Assembly (NCBI GenBank): GCA_963781785.1
Contig: CAWAHD010000005.1
Coordinates: forward strand, 1,736,001 to 1,800,000
Direction: 5' to 3'
From: CAWAHD01 sp963781785
GTDB lineage: Bacteria > Planctomycetota > Planctomycetia > Isosphaerales > Isosphaeraceae
Length of the DNA stretch: 64,000 nucleotides
Within the stretch, counting starts at the first letter, position 1, and each line of letters begins with the position of its first letter. The notes beneath the pieces were generated by a model. That model was not told where the DNA came from, searched no databases, and saw nothing but the letters and a program-made list of their open reading frames with translations. The position numbers and the translations under genes were made by a program. Below, piece after piece: positions 9,185-17,574 of the stretch.

Positions 9185-9559
9185 TCAACGGGCGCGGGGG
9201 TCGAGCGATTTGAGCGACAAGCGGGTGTCGACGCCCCGCCCCAGCCCCTCGAGAGCCGCACGGCGCTCCTCCGGCGTTTTGGACTCGTCGAGGGCCAGCC
9301 GCAGGGCACCGGCCACATCGCCGGCCGTCGCGCGGGCCGAGACAACTCGCTGCAGGGCAGACTTCTGGTACATCGGGTCATCGATCGACCGGACTGTCGT
9401 CAAAGCACCGGGGCTGTCTCCGGCGATTGCCTGAATCTCTGCGAGGTTCATCCGCTCGCTGGCTGGCATGTTCTGGTTGATCCCGGGAACCCTCGCGAGC
9501 ACCGGCATCAGCGGAGGGGGATCCTTCACCGCCAGACCCGCATTGCTGAGGGCATGCAC
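9185..9559 (-). CDS. C-terminal segment of sigma-factor copy 2, in shifted frame
   Basis: This segment carries the natural C-terminus of the gene at 9378-11639. Just before it the frame reads ARGEHTAARATFVHALS, continuing the helical repeats, and it ends DTRLSLKSLDPRAR. The same ending is found in copy 1. The junction is at 9600-9605, where CGCGCA stands in place of a likely CGCGCGCA. It probably is not an independent gene: it lacks its own plausible start, and the ATG within it lies in the middle of a repeat. See the upstream entry for the role. Confidence 0.6.
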   Translation of the reverse strand: MHALSNAGLAVKDPPPLMPVLARVPGINQNMPASERMNLAEIQAIAGDSPGALTTVRSIDDPMYQKSALQRVVSARATAGDVAGALRLALDESKTPEERRAALEGLGRGVDTRLSLKSLDPRAR

Positions 9560-11639
9560 AAAAGTCGCCCGGGCCGCGGTATGCTCTCCTCTCGCTGCTT
9601 GCGCGGGCGATCAGCGCGAGGATTTCGGACCGCTTGAGGTTCATTGCCCCGACCGAGAGCACCGCGCCGTCGATGTCGCCGTTGGCGATCTGCGCCCCCG
9701 CGATCTGGCGCAACCGCCCGTCAGGCCCTCGCATCGCCGAGTGATAGGCATCGCGCAGCGTGTCCCTGGCCCCGGCGGTATCGCCTGCCAGATGTTGCAC
9801 GGCAGCGACGCGGATCAAGGCGTACGGCTGCTCGTGCGTCATGTCGTAGCCGGTCTGGGACAGCGCCTCGCCAATCGCCTTGGCGGACCGCTTCGCTGCG
9901 TCCAGATCGCCGAGCCGGGCCTGCGCCGCCGCGAGGTCGCTCAAGCCGAAATACTTCTGTTCGGCGGGCTCAATCTTCGCGAGCCGGTCGGCCGCCTCCC
10001 GAACGAACCGCCGGGCGATGACGCGGTTGGGGCCCCTGGAGGCGGTATCGGCGATTTTGCCCAGGACGATGCCTCCGTATCCCACGCCTACGGACCACCC
10101 GAAAGCCGCCTCGAACTCACCCGCGGCTGCGAGCGCTGCGGCGATCTTCGGGGCAGCCTCGGCACGCTCGTTTCGGCCAGGTTTCGCCTCGAAGAGCTTC
10201 TTGGAGAAGTCGAGCAGGAGCTCGACCGTCTTCCGCGCGTCGTCTCGGGCGCCGATCGTCCCTTGCTCCTGGGCGATGTCGGCGAAAGTAAGGACAGCAC
10301 GGCGCAGTTCGTTGATGTCGTGAGCCGCGCCGGGCACGGCCTTGACGGCCCGCTGAAGCGTCGTGCGGGCCTCTTCCTTGAAGCCGCTCTCGGCCTGAAA
10401 GCGTCCGATGCGGCAGAGGTTCCATGCGTACCCAGCGCCGCCAAAACCTCCCTCGGCCTCTTTTGCAGCGTCGGCGAACGTCGCGCGGGCTCCCTCACGG
10501 TCACCGGCCTTGGCCTGGGCCGTGGCGATCGTCGTCAGGGTCCACGACATGGACGCAGGCTTCGTCCTGGCCAGCGCGACGGCCTCACTCGCTGCGCGGC
10601 GGAGCAACTGGTGCAGCTCTTCGCGCGGCGGAAGCGCCACGATGATGGCCGTGGACTGATCGGTGACTTTCGCCGCCTCGCGAGGTTTCACGACGGGCGC
10701 GACGGGTTTCTGTGGGGCTTTTTGTGCAGCGGCGGCCCGACCCTCCTTCGTCGTATCCGGAATGGTGAGAGCCGCCCCCGCCGCGACGACCACGGCGGCC
10801 AGCGCCAACAGGGCGAGCGCGCCTGTCTTCAGGTTCGTCCACAACATGGTTCTCAACACTCCTTGTGTCAGAGAGGCCACCGAGGCTGAAACCAGCCCCG
10901 CAGCCGCTGGCTCCTGGAGGAGCCGCGTCGCCATCTGTGCCGTGGTATTCAGCAGCGGTTCGGGTACTCTCGCCGGGGCGAATTCTCGAGCCAGAGCGCT
11001 TGTGCCAAGGCTGGCCTCCGGAGCCAGCCCACGGCGGGTCAGTCGGTCGCGCAACCGCTCCCGGCCCCGCGCCAGGCGGGACAAGATCGTCCCTTTCGGA
11101 CAGCGTAGCCGCTGCGCCGCCGCCTCGGCGGCGAGCCCCTCGAGATAACAGAGAACCAGTGGCTCCCGATATCGATCCGGCAGGCGAGCGATTTCTTCGT
11201 GGAGCTCTGTCAAGGCTTCGGGTCCGTCAGCCTTGCTGGCAAATCTCAAAGCTCTCATCTCGGCCCCCCGCCGTTCGTAATCTCTCCGCGCTGATGCGCT
11301 TGCCCTGGCCCGCCTGCCGACCCGCAAGGCGACCCCATGGAGCCAGCTCGCCAACGAGTCGGCTTTGCGAACGGAGCCGGCCTTCTTGACGAGGACCAGG
11401 AACGTGGCCTGGAATGCGTCCTCGGCGTCGTGCGCCTCATCGAGGATCTCCCGGCAGACACCCAGCACCATCGGTCCGTGACGCTCCATCAAGGCCGTGA
11501 AGGCCGATTGAGCCTCTCCCTCGCGGCCGCCGACAAACCGCTCCAGGAGCTGGCCGTCGCTGAGGTCCCGGACGACTCCGACGTTTGAAAGGAGATTCAG
11601 TTGATGTGGCAGGTCAGTGCCCGACAATCTGGCCGCCAT
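9378..11639 (-). CDS. ECF sigma factor with C-terminal transmembrane helix and TPR-like repeats, copy 2
   Basis: Starts at ATG 11639 (MAARLSGTDLPHQL). Sigma region 2 (MVLGVCREILDEAHDAEDAF, residues ~50-110) and region 4 (LPDRYREPLVLCYLEGLAAE, ~145-195) are complete. A hydrophobic segment (LLALAAVVVAAGAALTI, ~275-297) is followed by about 400 residues of Ala-rich helical repeats (EGARATFADAAKEAEGG; RLGDLDAAKRSAKAIG). Membrane-tethered sigma factors with a sensory tail are typical of planctomycetes; the tail probably lies outside the cytoplasmic membrane and may control sigma release. The last ~80 residues of this frame are out of register: the true C-terminus continues in another frame to 9185, after a switch at 9600-9605. 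Paralogue of the gene at 5427-7898. Confidence 0.85.
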   Translation of the reverse strand: MAARLSGTDLPHQLNLLSNVGVVRDLSDGQLLERFVGGREGEAQSAFTALMERHGPMVLGVCREILDEAHDAEDAFQATFLVLVKKAGSVRKADSLASWLHGVALRVGRRARASASARRDYERRGAEMRALRFASKADGPEALTELHEEIARLPDRYREPLVLCYLEGLAAEAAAQRLRCPKGTILSRLARGRERLRDRLTRRGLAPEASLGTSALAREFAPARVPEPLLNTTAQMATRLLQEPAAAGLVSASVASLTQGVLRTMLWTNLKTGALALLALAAVVVAAGAALTIPDTTKEGRAAAAQKAPQKPVAPVVKPREAAKVTDQSTAIIVALPPREELHQLLRRAASEAVALARTKPASMSWTLTTIATAQAKAGDREGARATFADAAKEAEGGFGGAGYAWNLCRIGRFQAESGFKEEARTTLQRAVKAVPGAAHDINELRRAVLTFADIAQEQGTIGARDDARKTVELLLDFSKKLFEAKPGRNERAEAAPKIAAALAAAGEFEAAFGWSVGVGYGGIVLGKIADTASRGPNRVIARRFVREAADRLAKIEPAEQKYFGLSDLAAAQARLGDLDAAKRSAKAIGEALSQTGYDMTHEQPYALIRVAAVQHLAGDTAGARDTLRDAYHSAMRGPDGRLRQIAGAQIANGDIDGAVLSVGAMNLKRSEILALIARASSERRAYRGPGDFCACPQQCGSGGEGSPSADAGAREGSRDQPEHASQRADEPRRDSGNRRRQPRCFDDSPVDR

Positions 11640-11927
11640 TGGTCCGGTCTCCTTGAGAGGTCCTCAGTACAATAGTGCGGGCAAGACCCGAGCCGATTCC
11701 CACTTCTTCTGAAAGATTTCGCGTGCGGGAGGGAACCGGCAGGCGAGAGCCAGGCTCACTTCGATCAGTATGTCGGACGATGCGTGGCGGCGGTAGCATG
11801 AATCGAGCCCAAGCCCTGGTTCTCTAGGGCCTTCTTCTCGATTCGTCGCGAAACAACCGGATCGCCTCGTCAGGAATGACGAATCGCGGTACAATCCGCG
11901 CGGTACAATCGCGCATGGAGGAATGTC
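11640..11927. promoter_or_regulatory. Divergent intergenic region with two tandem TACAAT boxes
   Basis: The motif CGGTACAATC occurs twice, 14 bases apart (TACAAT at 11890-11895 and 11904-11909), just upstream of a strong GGAGGA ribosome-binding site (11917-11922) and ATG 11928. Either could be a -10 box for the rightward gene; no good -35 is seen. The left part repeats the leader of sigma copy 1. Confidence 0.4.
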
Positions 11928-12194
11928 ATGGACGAAGCCAATCTCCTCTCCGAAACGGCCTTGGCCTTGCTCCGGCTCCGCCTGTCCGGGCAACGGGTCG
12001 AAGTTACCGACCAAACACGCGAGCCTTACCGCGAGCTGGCCGAAGCCGGACTCGCTGAGCCCGTGCACACGTTTACCAAGGGTCGGGACTCGCATTACCG
12101 GCTGACGCTGGCGGCCATGGAACGGAAGGCGGAATTCCTCAGCGTTTCCATCCCTGTTCCATTGCGCGAAGAATCCGCCGCGTTGCCTCGCTGA
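11928..12194 (+). CDS. Small hypothetical protein
   Basis: An 88-residue protein with a strong Shine-Dalgarno (GGAGGA, 5 bases before ATG). It is mostly helical and charged, with LLRLRLSGQRVEVTDQTREP and a central GRDSHYRLTLAAMERK. I do not recognise the family. The 3' end overlaps the end of the convergent gene at 12139-12606 by 56 bases, so at least one C-terminus may be mis-called, although both frames look coding. Confidence 0.6.
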   Translation: MDEANLLSETALALLRLRLSGQRVEVTDQTREPYRELAEAGLAEPVHTFTKGRDSHYRLTLAAMERKAEFLSVSIPVPLREESAALPR

Positions 12195-12606
12195 TCGGGC
12201 GGGTCGTCAGAGGGGCCAGTGCCAGCGCCTCCTCGTGCGTTCCGGCTCTGGCTTCGGATTCCTCGTGGATAATGATCGCGTCGATCCTGTCACGCAAGCG
12301 AGACTTCGACCAGAGCTGGCCCGCTTCCTCGCCGTAATCCTCGGTGAGCTGGTCGGGGTTGAGAACGCCGGAATCGACGCTGATCCGGCCTCCTGTCGCC
12401 ACTCCCCCGCCCTCCCGCTCGTCCGGGAAGAAAGTGCGCCACGCGACCCTGCGTTCGTGGTCGCTCGAGCCGATCTGCTGTTCGGGAATGCCGAGAGCGT
12501 GCATTCGGCCTTCCACATGGTTTTCCAGCCGGTCAACCCAGGTGTGGGCGAACTCCTCGGCGTGGTGCGATGGCGGAATGTCTGGCATGGAAGGAGGATA
12601 GTCCAT
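12139..12606 (-). CDS. Hypothetical protein
   Basis: A 155-residue protein from ATG 12606 (MDYPPSMPDIPPSHHAEEF); the frame continues 35 codons upstream without clear coding character. It is rich in His, Glu and Arg. The C-terminal third (DAIIIHEESEARAGTHEEAL, then LTTRPISEATRRILRAM) resembles a conserved hypothetical family I have seen in planctomycetes, without known function. The HEESEAR stretch is not a canonical HExxH zinc site. It converges with and slightly overlaps the preceding small gene. Confidence 0.6.
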   Translation of the reverse strand: MDYPPSMPDIPPSHHAEEFAHTWVDRLENHVEGRMHALGIPEQQIGSSDHERRVAWRTFFPDEREGGGVATGGRISVDSGVLNPDQLTEDYGEEAGQLWSKSRLRDRIDAIIIHEESEARAGTHEEALALAPLTTRPISEATRRILRAMEQGWKR

Positions 12607-13011
12607 TCTTGTGACACGAGCAATCGTCGCGGACCGCTCGGCAGAAATCCCCAGCAACGGAGAGTCTACGTCGAGAAGAAAGCTTGGGGGCCAGGAGAGC
12701 TCGTGGACCAAGATAGATTGACGGTAAGCTGGTCAACATGGAAAGTCGCTCGCTAGCGCGTGATCGTGTCACGCATTTTGGATTTCGCCCCGAGGGGGAA
12801 GCGACATGCAGCCGACGGCAACGCCCGGGGACGTCGAATGCGTGTCGATCCGTGCCCTGAAAGCGCCGAACATCTCGTTGCATTCCAGCGGCGCCCCTCT
12901 TCATTTTCCATCGAGACATGGGGACGCTGCTTGTTACGCCCTTACAGGGCTGCGCGAATTTGTGGCGCGTGCCGGATCCCAGGGTGTTGCCTGAACTGAG
13001 AGACAGTCGAG
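12607..13011. other. Intergenic region, no gene seen
   Basis: About 400 bases between divergent genes. The stretch 12926-12995 (GCCCTTACAGGGCTGCGCG and downstream CCCAGGGTGTTGCC) resembles another dispersed, non-coding repeat of planctomycetes whose spurious translation ends SQGVA. This is from memory of such sequences, not proven here. No clear promoter elements. Confidence 0.4.
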
Positions 13012-13281
13012 ATGAGAAAGCGACTTCTCGCCGTTCTTCTGATCCTGTTCGCCGCCGGCTGCGCAAGCGAGCCCCGGAAGGACCCGGTCGTGCCGCATGA
13101 GCAGATCCCTGCCGCGGCCATGCAATCCGTGAGCAAGCAAATGCGGGGCTACCGGTTCCACATTGCGTACAAGATCAAGGTCGATGGCAAGGATGCCTAC
13201 GAAATCCACGGCAAGAACAAGGAGGGCGACATCCGCGAGATCGACGTCTCGCCCTCCGGCGAGATCCTCGCCGTCCGTTGA
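13012..13281 (+). CDS. Small lipoprotein with PepSY-like domain
   Basis: An 89-residue protein. The signal peptide has a lipobox, LLILFAAGC, with Cys about residue 18, so it is likely lipid-anchored. The remainder reads AYKIKVDGKDAYEIHGKNKE and ends DIREIDVSPSGEILAVR, the beta-sheet pattern of PepSY-like domains (K.DGK..YE......G....V...G.I). PepSY-type proteins often inhibit proteases or sit in the envelope; no specific partner is visible. It lies 210 bases upstream of thrS on the same strand and may share a transcript. Confidence 0.7.
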   Translation: MRKRLLAVLLILFAAGCASEPRKDPVVPHEQIPAAAMQSVSKQMRGYRFHIAYKIKVDGKDAYEIHGKNKEGDIREIDVSPSGEILAVR

Positions 13282-13491
13282 GATCTCTTGAGTCAGCGCG
13301 AGACCCCTGCGCAGCCGGAACCGGCGAACCGGCCCGCGGCCGAAGGTGTCGGCATTGGCAGCGGACTTCCCCTTGCGGTAGGCTGTGGGAGCGAAAGTCC
13401 TGCCGGCTGGACGACTTGCTCGCTCCAGCCCCGAGGGCGAGCCAGCGATCGAGTTGAGCTGAGTCGAGTCGAGCCGGAGGCGAACGAGACG

Positions 13492-15720
13492 ATGGTCCAG
13501 ATCAAGCTGCCGGATGGATCGGTCAAGGAGTATCCCACCGGCGTCAGCCCGCGTGAGGTCGCCGAAGGAATCGGCAAAAGGCTGGCCGAGGCGGCTGTCG
13601 CGGCCACGGCGGGTGGCGTGGTTGTCGATCTGGAGCGCCCTCTGGAAGAGCAAACCAACGGCCCGATCGAAATCCGCATCCTCACCCCCAGAGACCGCGA
13701 AGCACTCGACGTCCTGCGGCATTCGACCGCCCATATCATGGCGCGGGCGATCATGCGGGTTTTTCCGGGAGTGCGGCTCGCGTTCGGGCCCACGACTGCG
13801 TCCGGCTTTTACTACGACGTCGACGTGCCCGGCCACCACCTCTCCGAGTCCGATTTCCCGGCCATCGAGGCCGAAATGGCCCGGATCACCAAGGATGCCG
13901 AGCCGTTCGAGCGGTTCACCTTGCCCGTCCCGGATGCTCGCCAGTTCGTCGCCGACCTGGGCCAGGATTTCAAGGTCGAGCACATCGACGACGAGCTGCA
14001 CAAATTTGGCGTCTTGAGCTTCTATCGCCAGGGAGAGTTCGTCGACCTGTGCCGCGGACCACACATCCCGCACGCCGGCAAGGTTGGCGCGTTCAAGCTC
14101 CTCTCCGTTGCCGGTGCCTACTGGAAAGGCCGGACCGATCGCGAGGTCCTGCAACGAGTCTACGGAACCGCGTTTTTCGACAAGAAAGAGCTGGACGCGC
14201 ACCTGGCCCAGATCGAAGAGTCGAAGAAGCGCGATCACCGCCGGCTGGGCAAGGAGCTCAACCTCTTCACGATCTCGAACCTGGTCGGCCCCGGACTCAT
14301 CCTCTGGATGCCCAAGGGAGCCGTGGTGCGCGGGATCCTCGAAAGCTTCATCAAGGAGGAGCTGGTCAAGCGGGGATACCAGCCGGTGTACACTCCCCAT
14401 ATCGGCAAGATCGAGCTCTACCAGACCAGCGGGCATTACCCGTATTACAAGGATTCCCAGTTCCCGACGCTCAAGATGCCCGCCCACCCGGCCGCCAAGG
14501 AGCTGCTCGATGGGCTGGTCTCCGGCAGCCTGGACGACGGCGCAGAGCGCGTGCTCCTGGCAAAATCCGGCATCCCCGAACGTCTGCCCGAGCCTGTGAG
14601 CGCAACCGGTGGAGAAAAACCCTCTGCTTTCACAAAACCGTACTTCGAGATGAGCCAGGCCGAGCGGATCCGCTACGTCGAAGAGACCTGCGACATCGAG
14701 GAATATCTCCTCAAGCCGATGAACTGCCCGCACCATATCCAGATCTACGCCGCCAGCCCGCGCAGCTACCGCGAGCTGCCCTTGCGACTGGCCGAGTTCG
14801 GCACGGTGTATCGCTACGAGCAATCGGGTGAGCTGTCGGGCTTGACCCGGGTGCGCGGCTTCACCCAGGACGACGCTCACCTGTTCTGTACCCACGAGCA
14901 AGTCCGGGCTGAGTTTCGCTCGACCATGGAGATGACCCAGTTTATTCTGAACTCGTGCCTGGGACTTTCCGATTACCGAGTCCGGCTCTCTCGAAGCGAC
15001 TCGAGCGACCCCAAGTACCAGGGGGCCGCGGGCGATACGTGGCGACGCGCCGAGGAAGACATCCGGGCCGTGCTCGTGGAGATGGGACTGCCGTTTGACG
15101 AAGCCCCGGGCGAGGCGGCGTTTTATGGTCCCAAGGCCGATTTTATCGCGAGGGACTGCATCGGCCGGCAATGGCAGCTCGGCACCGTGCAGCTTGACTA
15201 CGTGCTGCCCGAACGATTCGGCCTGGAATACGTCGGGCCGGACAACCAGCCGCACCGGCCGGTCATGATCCATCGGGCGCCGCTGGGCAGCATGGAGCGG
15301 TTCATGGGCATCTTGATCGAGCATTTTGCCGGGGCGTTTCCCTTGTGGCTGGCTCCCGAGCAGGTGCGGGTGCTGCCGATCTCCGACAAGGTTGCCGGCT
15401 ACGCGCAGGTCGTCCTGAACCGGCTGATCGACGCAGGTTTTCGTGCGACCGCCGACCTTCGGGCGGAGAAGATCGGGGCCAAGATCCGCGACGCACAGCT
15501 CGAAAAGATCCCGGCCATGCTGGTGGTCGGTGCGAAGGAGGCCGAGAGTCAGTCGGTCTCGTACCGCGACCGGGTGGCCGGCGACCAGGGCGCGATGCCG
15601 CTGGAAGAGGCCCTGCTCCGCCTCCAGGCCGAGCGTGACAGCCGGCAAAGCCGCCAGACCGGGCCGCCGCCTCCGGCGGCCGTGCCCGCCGAAGAGACCG
15701 CCGAGGATCATACCTACTGA
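13492..15720 (+). CDS. thrS: Threonyl-tRNA synthetase
   Basis: A 742-residue class II synthetase that attaches threonine to tRNA-Thr in the cytoplasm. ATG 13492 begins the TGS domain (MVQIKLPDGSVKEYPTG) and has GGAGG 11 bases upstream; the open frame before it is non-coding. Editing (SAD) domain: HSTAHIMARAI (HxxxH). Catalytic core: the zinc Cys in MNCPHH, motif 2 around FGTVYRYEQSGELSGLTRVR, motif 3 HRAPLGSMERFMG, then the C-terminal anticodon-binding domain (APEQVRVLPISDK). It is ~100 residues longer than typical ThrRS because of an insert before MNCPHH (about residues 325-395, including GSLDDGAERVLLAKSG) and a Pro/Glu-rich tail. No T-box or other leader is recognisable. Confidence 0.97.
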   Translation: MVQIKLPDGSVKEYPTGVSPREVAEGIGKRLAEAAVAATAGGVVVDLERPLEEQTNGPIEIRILTPRDREALDVLRHSTAHIMARAIMRVFPGVRLAFGPTTASGFYYDVDVPGHHLSESDFPAIEAEMARITKDAEPFERFTLPVPDARQFVADLGQDFKVEHIDDELHKFGVLSFYRQGEFVDLCRGPHIPHAGKVGAFKLLSVAGAYWKGRTDREVLQRVYGTAFFDKKELDAHLAQIEESKKRDHRRLGKELNLFTISNLVGPGLILWMPKGAVVRGILESFIKEELVKRGYQPVYTPHIGKIELYQTSGHYPYYKDSQFPTLKMPAHPAAKELLDGLVSGSLDDGAERVLLAKSGIPERLPEPVSATGGEKPSAFTKPYFEMSQAERIRYVEETCDIEEYLLKPMNCPHHIQIYAASPRSYRELPLRLAEFGTVYRYEQSGELSGLTRVRGFTQDDAHLFCTHEQVRAEFRSTMEMTQFILNSCLGLSDYRVRLSRSDSSDPKYQGAAGDTWRRAEEDIRAVLVEMGLPFDEAPGEAAFYGPKADFIARDCIGRQWQLGTVQLDYVLPERFGLEYVGPDNQPHRPVMIHRAPLGSMERFMGILIEHFAGAFPLWLAPEQVRVLPISDKVAGYAQVVLNRLIDAGFRATADLRAEKIGAKIRDAQLEKIPAMLVVGAKEAESQSVSYRDRVAGDQGAMPLEEALLRLQAERDSRQSRQTGPPPPAAVPAEETAEDHTY

Positions 15721-15742
15721 ATCAAGACGAGAAGACTGCGCC

Positions 15743-16737
15743 ATGAGAAACGAGCCCGGAGAGGTTGCGACGGTTCCGATCGGAGTGGAAGAGATCTGGC
15801 AGACGGCCGAGCGGCTGAAGCGCTGGATCCACCGGACGCCGGTCTTGACGTGTCACGCACTGGATTCTCGGGCTGGCGCGTCGGTGTTCTTGAAATGCGA
15901 GAACTTTCAGAAGGTCGGTGCGTTCAAGTTCCGCGGTGCGATGAATGCCGTCTTGCAACTGAACGATCGCGAGCGCCGCGCGGGAGTGATCACGCATTCC
16001 TCGGGAAACCATGCGCAGGCCGTGGCCCTGGCTGGGAAGCTCCTGGGCGTGCCCGTGACGGTGGTGATGCCGCGCAATTCTCCTGCGGTGAAGAAGGCGG
16101 CGACCGAGGGGTACGGGCGCGGATCGTGCTTTGCGAACCGACGTTCAACTCCCGCGAGGAGACAACGGCGGCCGAGATCGAGCGTCACGGGTTCACGCTG
16201 GTTCATCCGTTTAACGACTGGAACGTGATCGCGGGCCAGGCGACTGCGGCGTGGGAGCTGCTGGATGACGTACCGGCGCTCGACCTGGTGATGTGCCCCG
16301 TGGGCGGCGGCGGGTTGCTTGCCGGCACGGCCCTGGCGGTCAAGGGCCGGTCAAAGGAAACCAAGGTCGTCGCCGCCGAGCCCGCCAATGCTGACGACGC
16401 CAGGCGCTCACTTGAATCGGGGGCAATCCAGCGCTGCGACAATCCTCACACGATCGCCGACGGCCTCCGGACGACCTCGATCGGCGTCAAAAACTTCGCG
16501 GTGATCGTTGGCTCGGTGGATCGGATCGTGGCGGTTTCCGAGGCCGAGATCATCGATGCCATGCGGTTCATCTGGGAGCGGGTCAAGATTGTGATCGAGC
16601 CGTCGAGTGCCGTAGCGGTGGCGCCACTCTTGAACGGAACGAAGGATGCGAGCGGACGCAGAGTCGGTGTCATCCTCAGTGGCGGCAACGTCGACCTTGA
16701 GCCGATGTTTCAGGCAATGAAGGCGATGCTGGCGTGA
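15743..16737 (+). pseudogene. Threonine dehydratase/serine racemase-like PLP enzyme, single frameshift
   Basis: Starts at ATG 15743, 22 bases after thrS, so probably the same transcript. The first frame has the PLP lysine motif FKFRGAMNA, then HSSGNHAQAVALAG and VTVVMPRNSPAVKKAA, and breaks down after ATEGYG. The +1 frame resumes with ARIVLCEPTFNSREET, then CPVGGGGLLAG (phosphate-binding loop) and ILSGGNVDL at the end. Inserting one G in the GGG run at 16115-16117 restores an unbroken ~330-residue protein. The family (fold type II) deaminates Thr/Ser or interconverts L- and D-Ser; which reaction is unclear. It could be a true pseudogene or a base-calling error. Confidence 0.8.
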
Positions 16738-16836
16738 TGCTGGCCGAGGCTGCGTACGCCGAAGTGGCACCGCGGAATTGTTCGGGTCGAGGTTCGGGAT
16801 TTCTCGCCTGAAGAACCAGCCCCGGCGCTGCAACCG

Positions 16837-16868
16837 GTCCGTCCGATCCGTCCGATCCGTCCGATTCG
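16837..16868. repeat. Short tandem repeat GATCCGTCC
   Basis: Three to four copies of a 9-base unit (CCGTCCGAT) in the 200-base gap between the PLP-enzyme gene and the next convergent gene. No function is apparent. Confidence 0.7.
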
Positions 16869-16919
16869 ATGGGGCGGCCGTCCTGTGCAGCGTCTTCGGC
16901 GGATCCACTTGGGCTTAAC

Positions 16920-16943
16920 GTCAGGCTGGAAAGCCTGACCTAC
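16920..16943. repeat. Dispersed REP-like palindrome
   Basis: One copy of the GTCAGGCT-GGA-AAGCCTGAC palindrome found elsewhere in the window. It lies immediately beyond the stop of the leftward gene at 16940 and overlaps its last codons by 4 bases. Confidence 0.85.
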
Positions 16944-17485
16944 AACAATCGCGGATCCGCGGCACGTCGTACCTCACCACGGCGCGGTGCGGATTTCGGC
17001 GGTTCGACCGATGGGGACTCCTCGAGTCGCTTCGGCGCGGGCCCATCCGGTTCGACGCTGAACCACGGCCGATCGGCGGCTCGCCGATACTTTTGCTTGA
17101 GTGCAGAGTGGTATAGAGCGCGTTCAGCGGATTTCGCCGCCAGGTCTCGCCATTCCGAAGCAATCCGTTTCATCGACCTTTGCGATTCGATCCATTCTTG
17201 ATTGTACTTTGCCATCGCAACCGACTGCCTCGCACGAGCGATGGCCTCTCCGAGGGTGAGTCCCTCTTCCGCGAGGCGATCCAGGTTCGCCGCGCTCTCC
17301 CTCTCCATGCTTTCCGCGCCGAGACACATTTGCTCCCAATTGGAATGACGCTGGGCAGTTGCAAGGTACCGATCGCGAAATCGCTTCAGTCGCCACCCTT
17401 CAACTCCGGCACCGAGGACCACCGCGATCACCGCGACTGCAATCATCATCCGTCGAATCGTGAACCGCACTCGGGGCATCCGCAT
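16940..17485 (-). CDS. Small single-pass membrane protein, planctomycete-type
   Basis: A 181-residue protein from ATG 17485 (MRMPRVRFTIRRMMIAV). An N-terminal transmembrane helix (MMIAVAVIAVVLGAGVEG) follows a basic, positive-inside stretch. The rest is helical and rich in Arg/Glu (GEAIARARQSVAMAKYNQE) with a low-complexity C-terminus. The opening RFTxRRMMxAVAxxA is frequent in planctomycete membrane proteins of unknown function. The open frame extends 263 codons upstream but that part overlaps the Tat-protein gene in another frame and is not coding. Its 3' end runs into a REP-like repeat, so the exact C-terminus is uncertain. Confidence 0.65.
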   Translation of the reverse strand: MRMPRVRFTIRRMMIAVAVIAVVLGAGVEGWRLKRFRDRYLATAQRHSNWEQMCLGAESMERESAANLDRLAEEGLTLGEAIARARQSVAMAKYNQEWIESQRSMKRIASEWRDLAAKSAERALYHSALKQKYRRAADRPWFSVEPDGPAPKRLEESPSVEPPKSAPRRGEVRRAADPRLL

Positions 17486-17574
17486 CAACGAATTACCCTC
17501 CGCAGTCCCGACCTGCCCTCCCCGCGTGTCCGCGGGGAGGGCATCGATGGCCGGTGATTCCTCACTCGCGTTTT

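Noticed and set aside
13282..13491. T-box or other tRNA-sensing leader before thrS
   Set aside because: No T-box core sequence or terminator/antiterminator was seen, and planctomycetes are not known for T-boxes.
12934..15744. 936-codon minus-strand frame across thrS
   Set aside because: It is fully antisense to an unmistakable threonyl-tRNA synthetase and has no recognisable domains.
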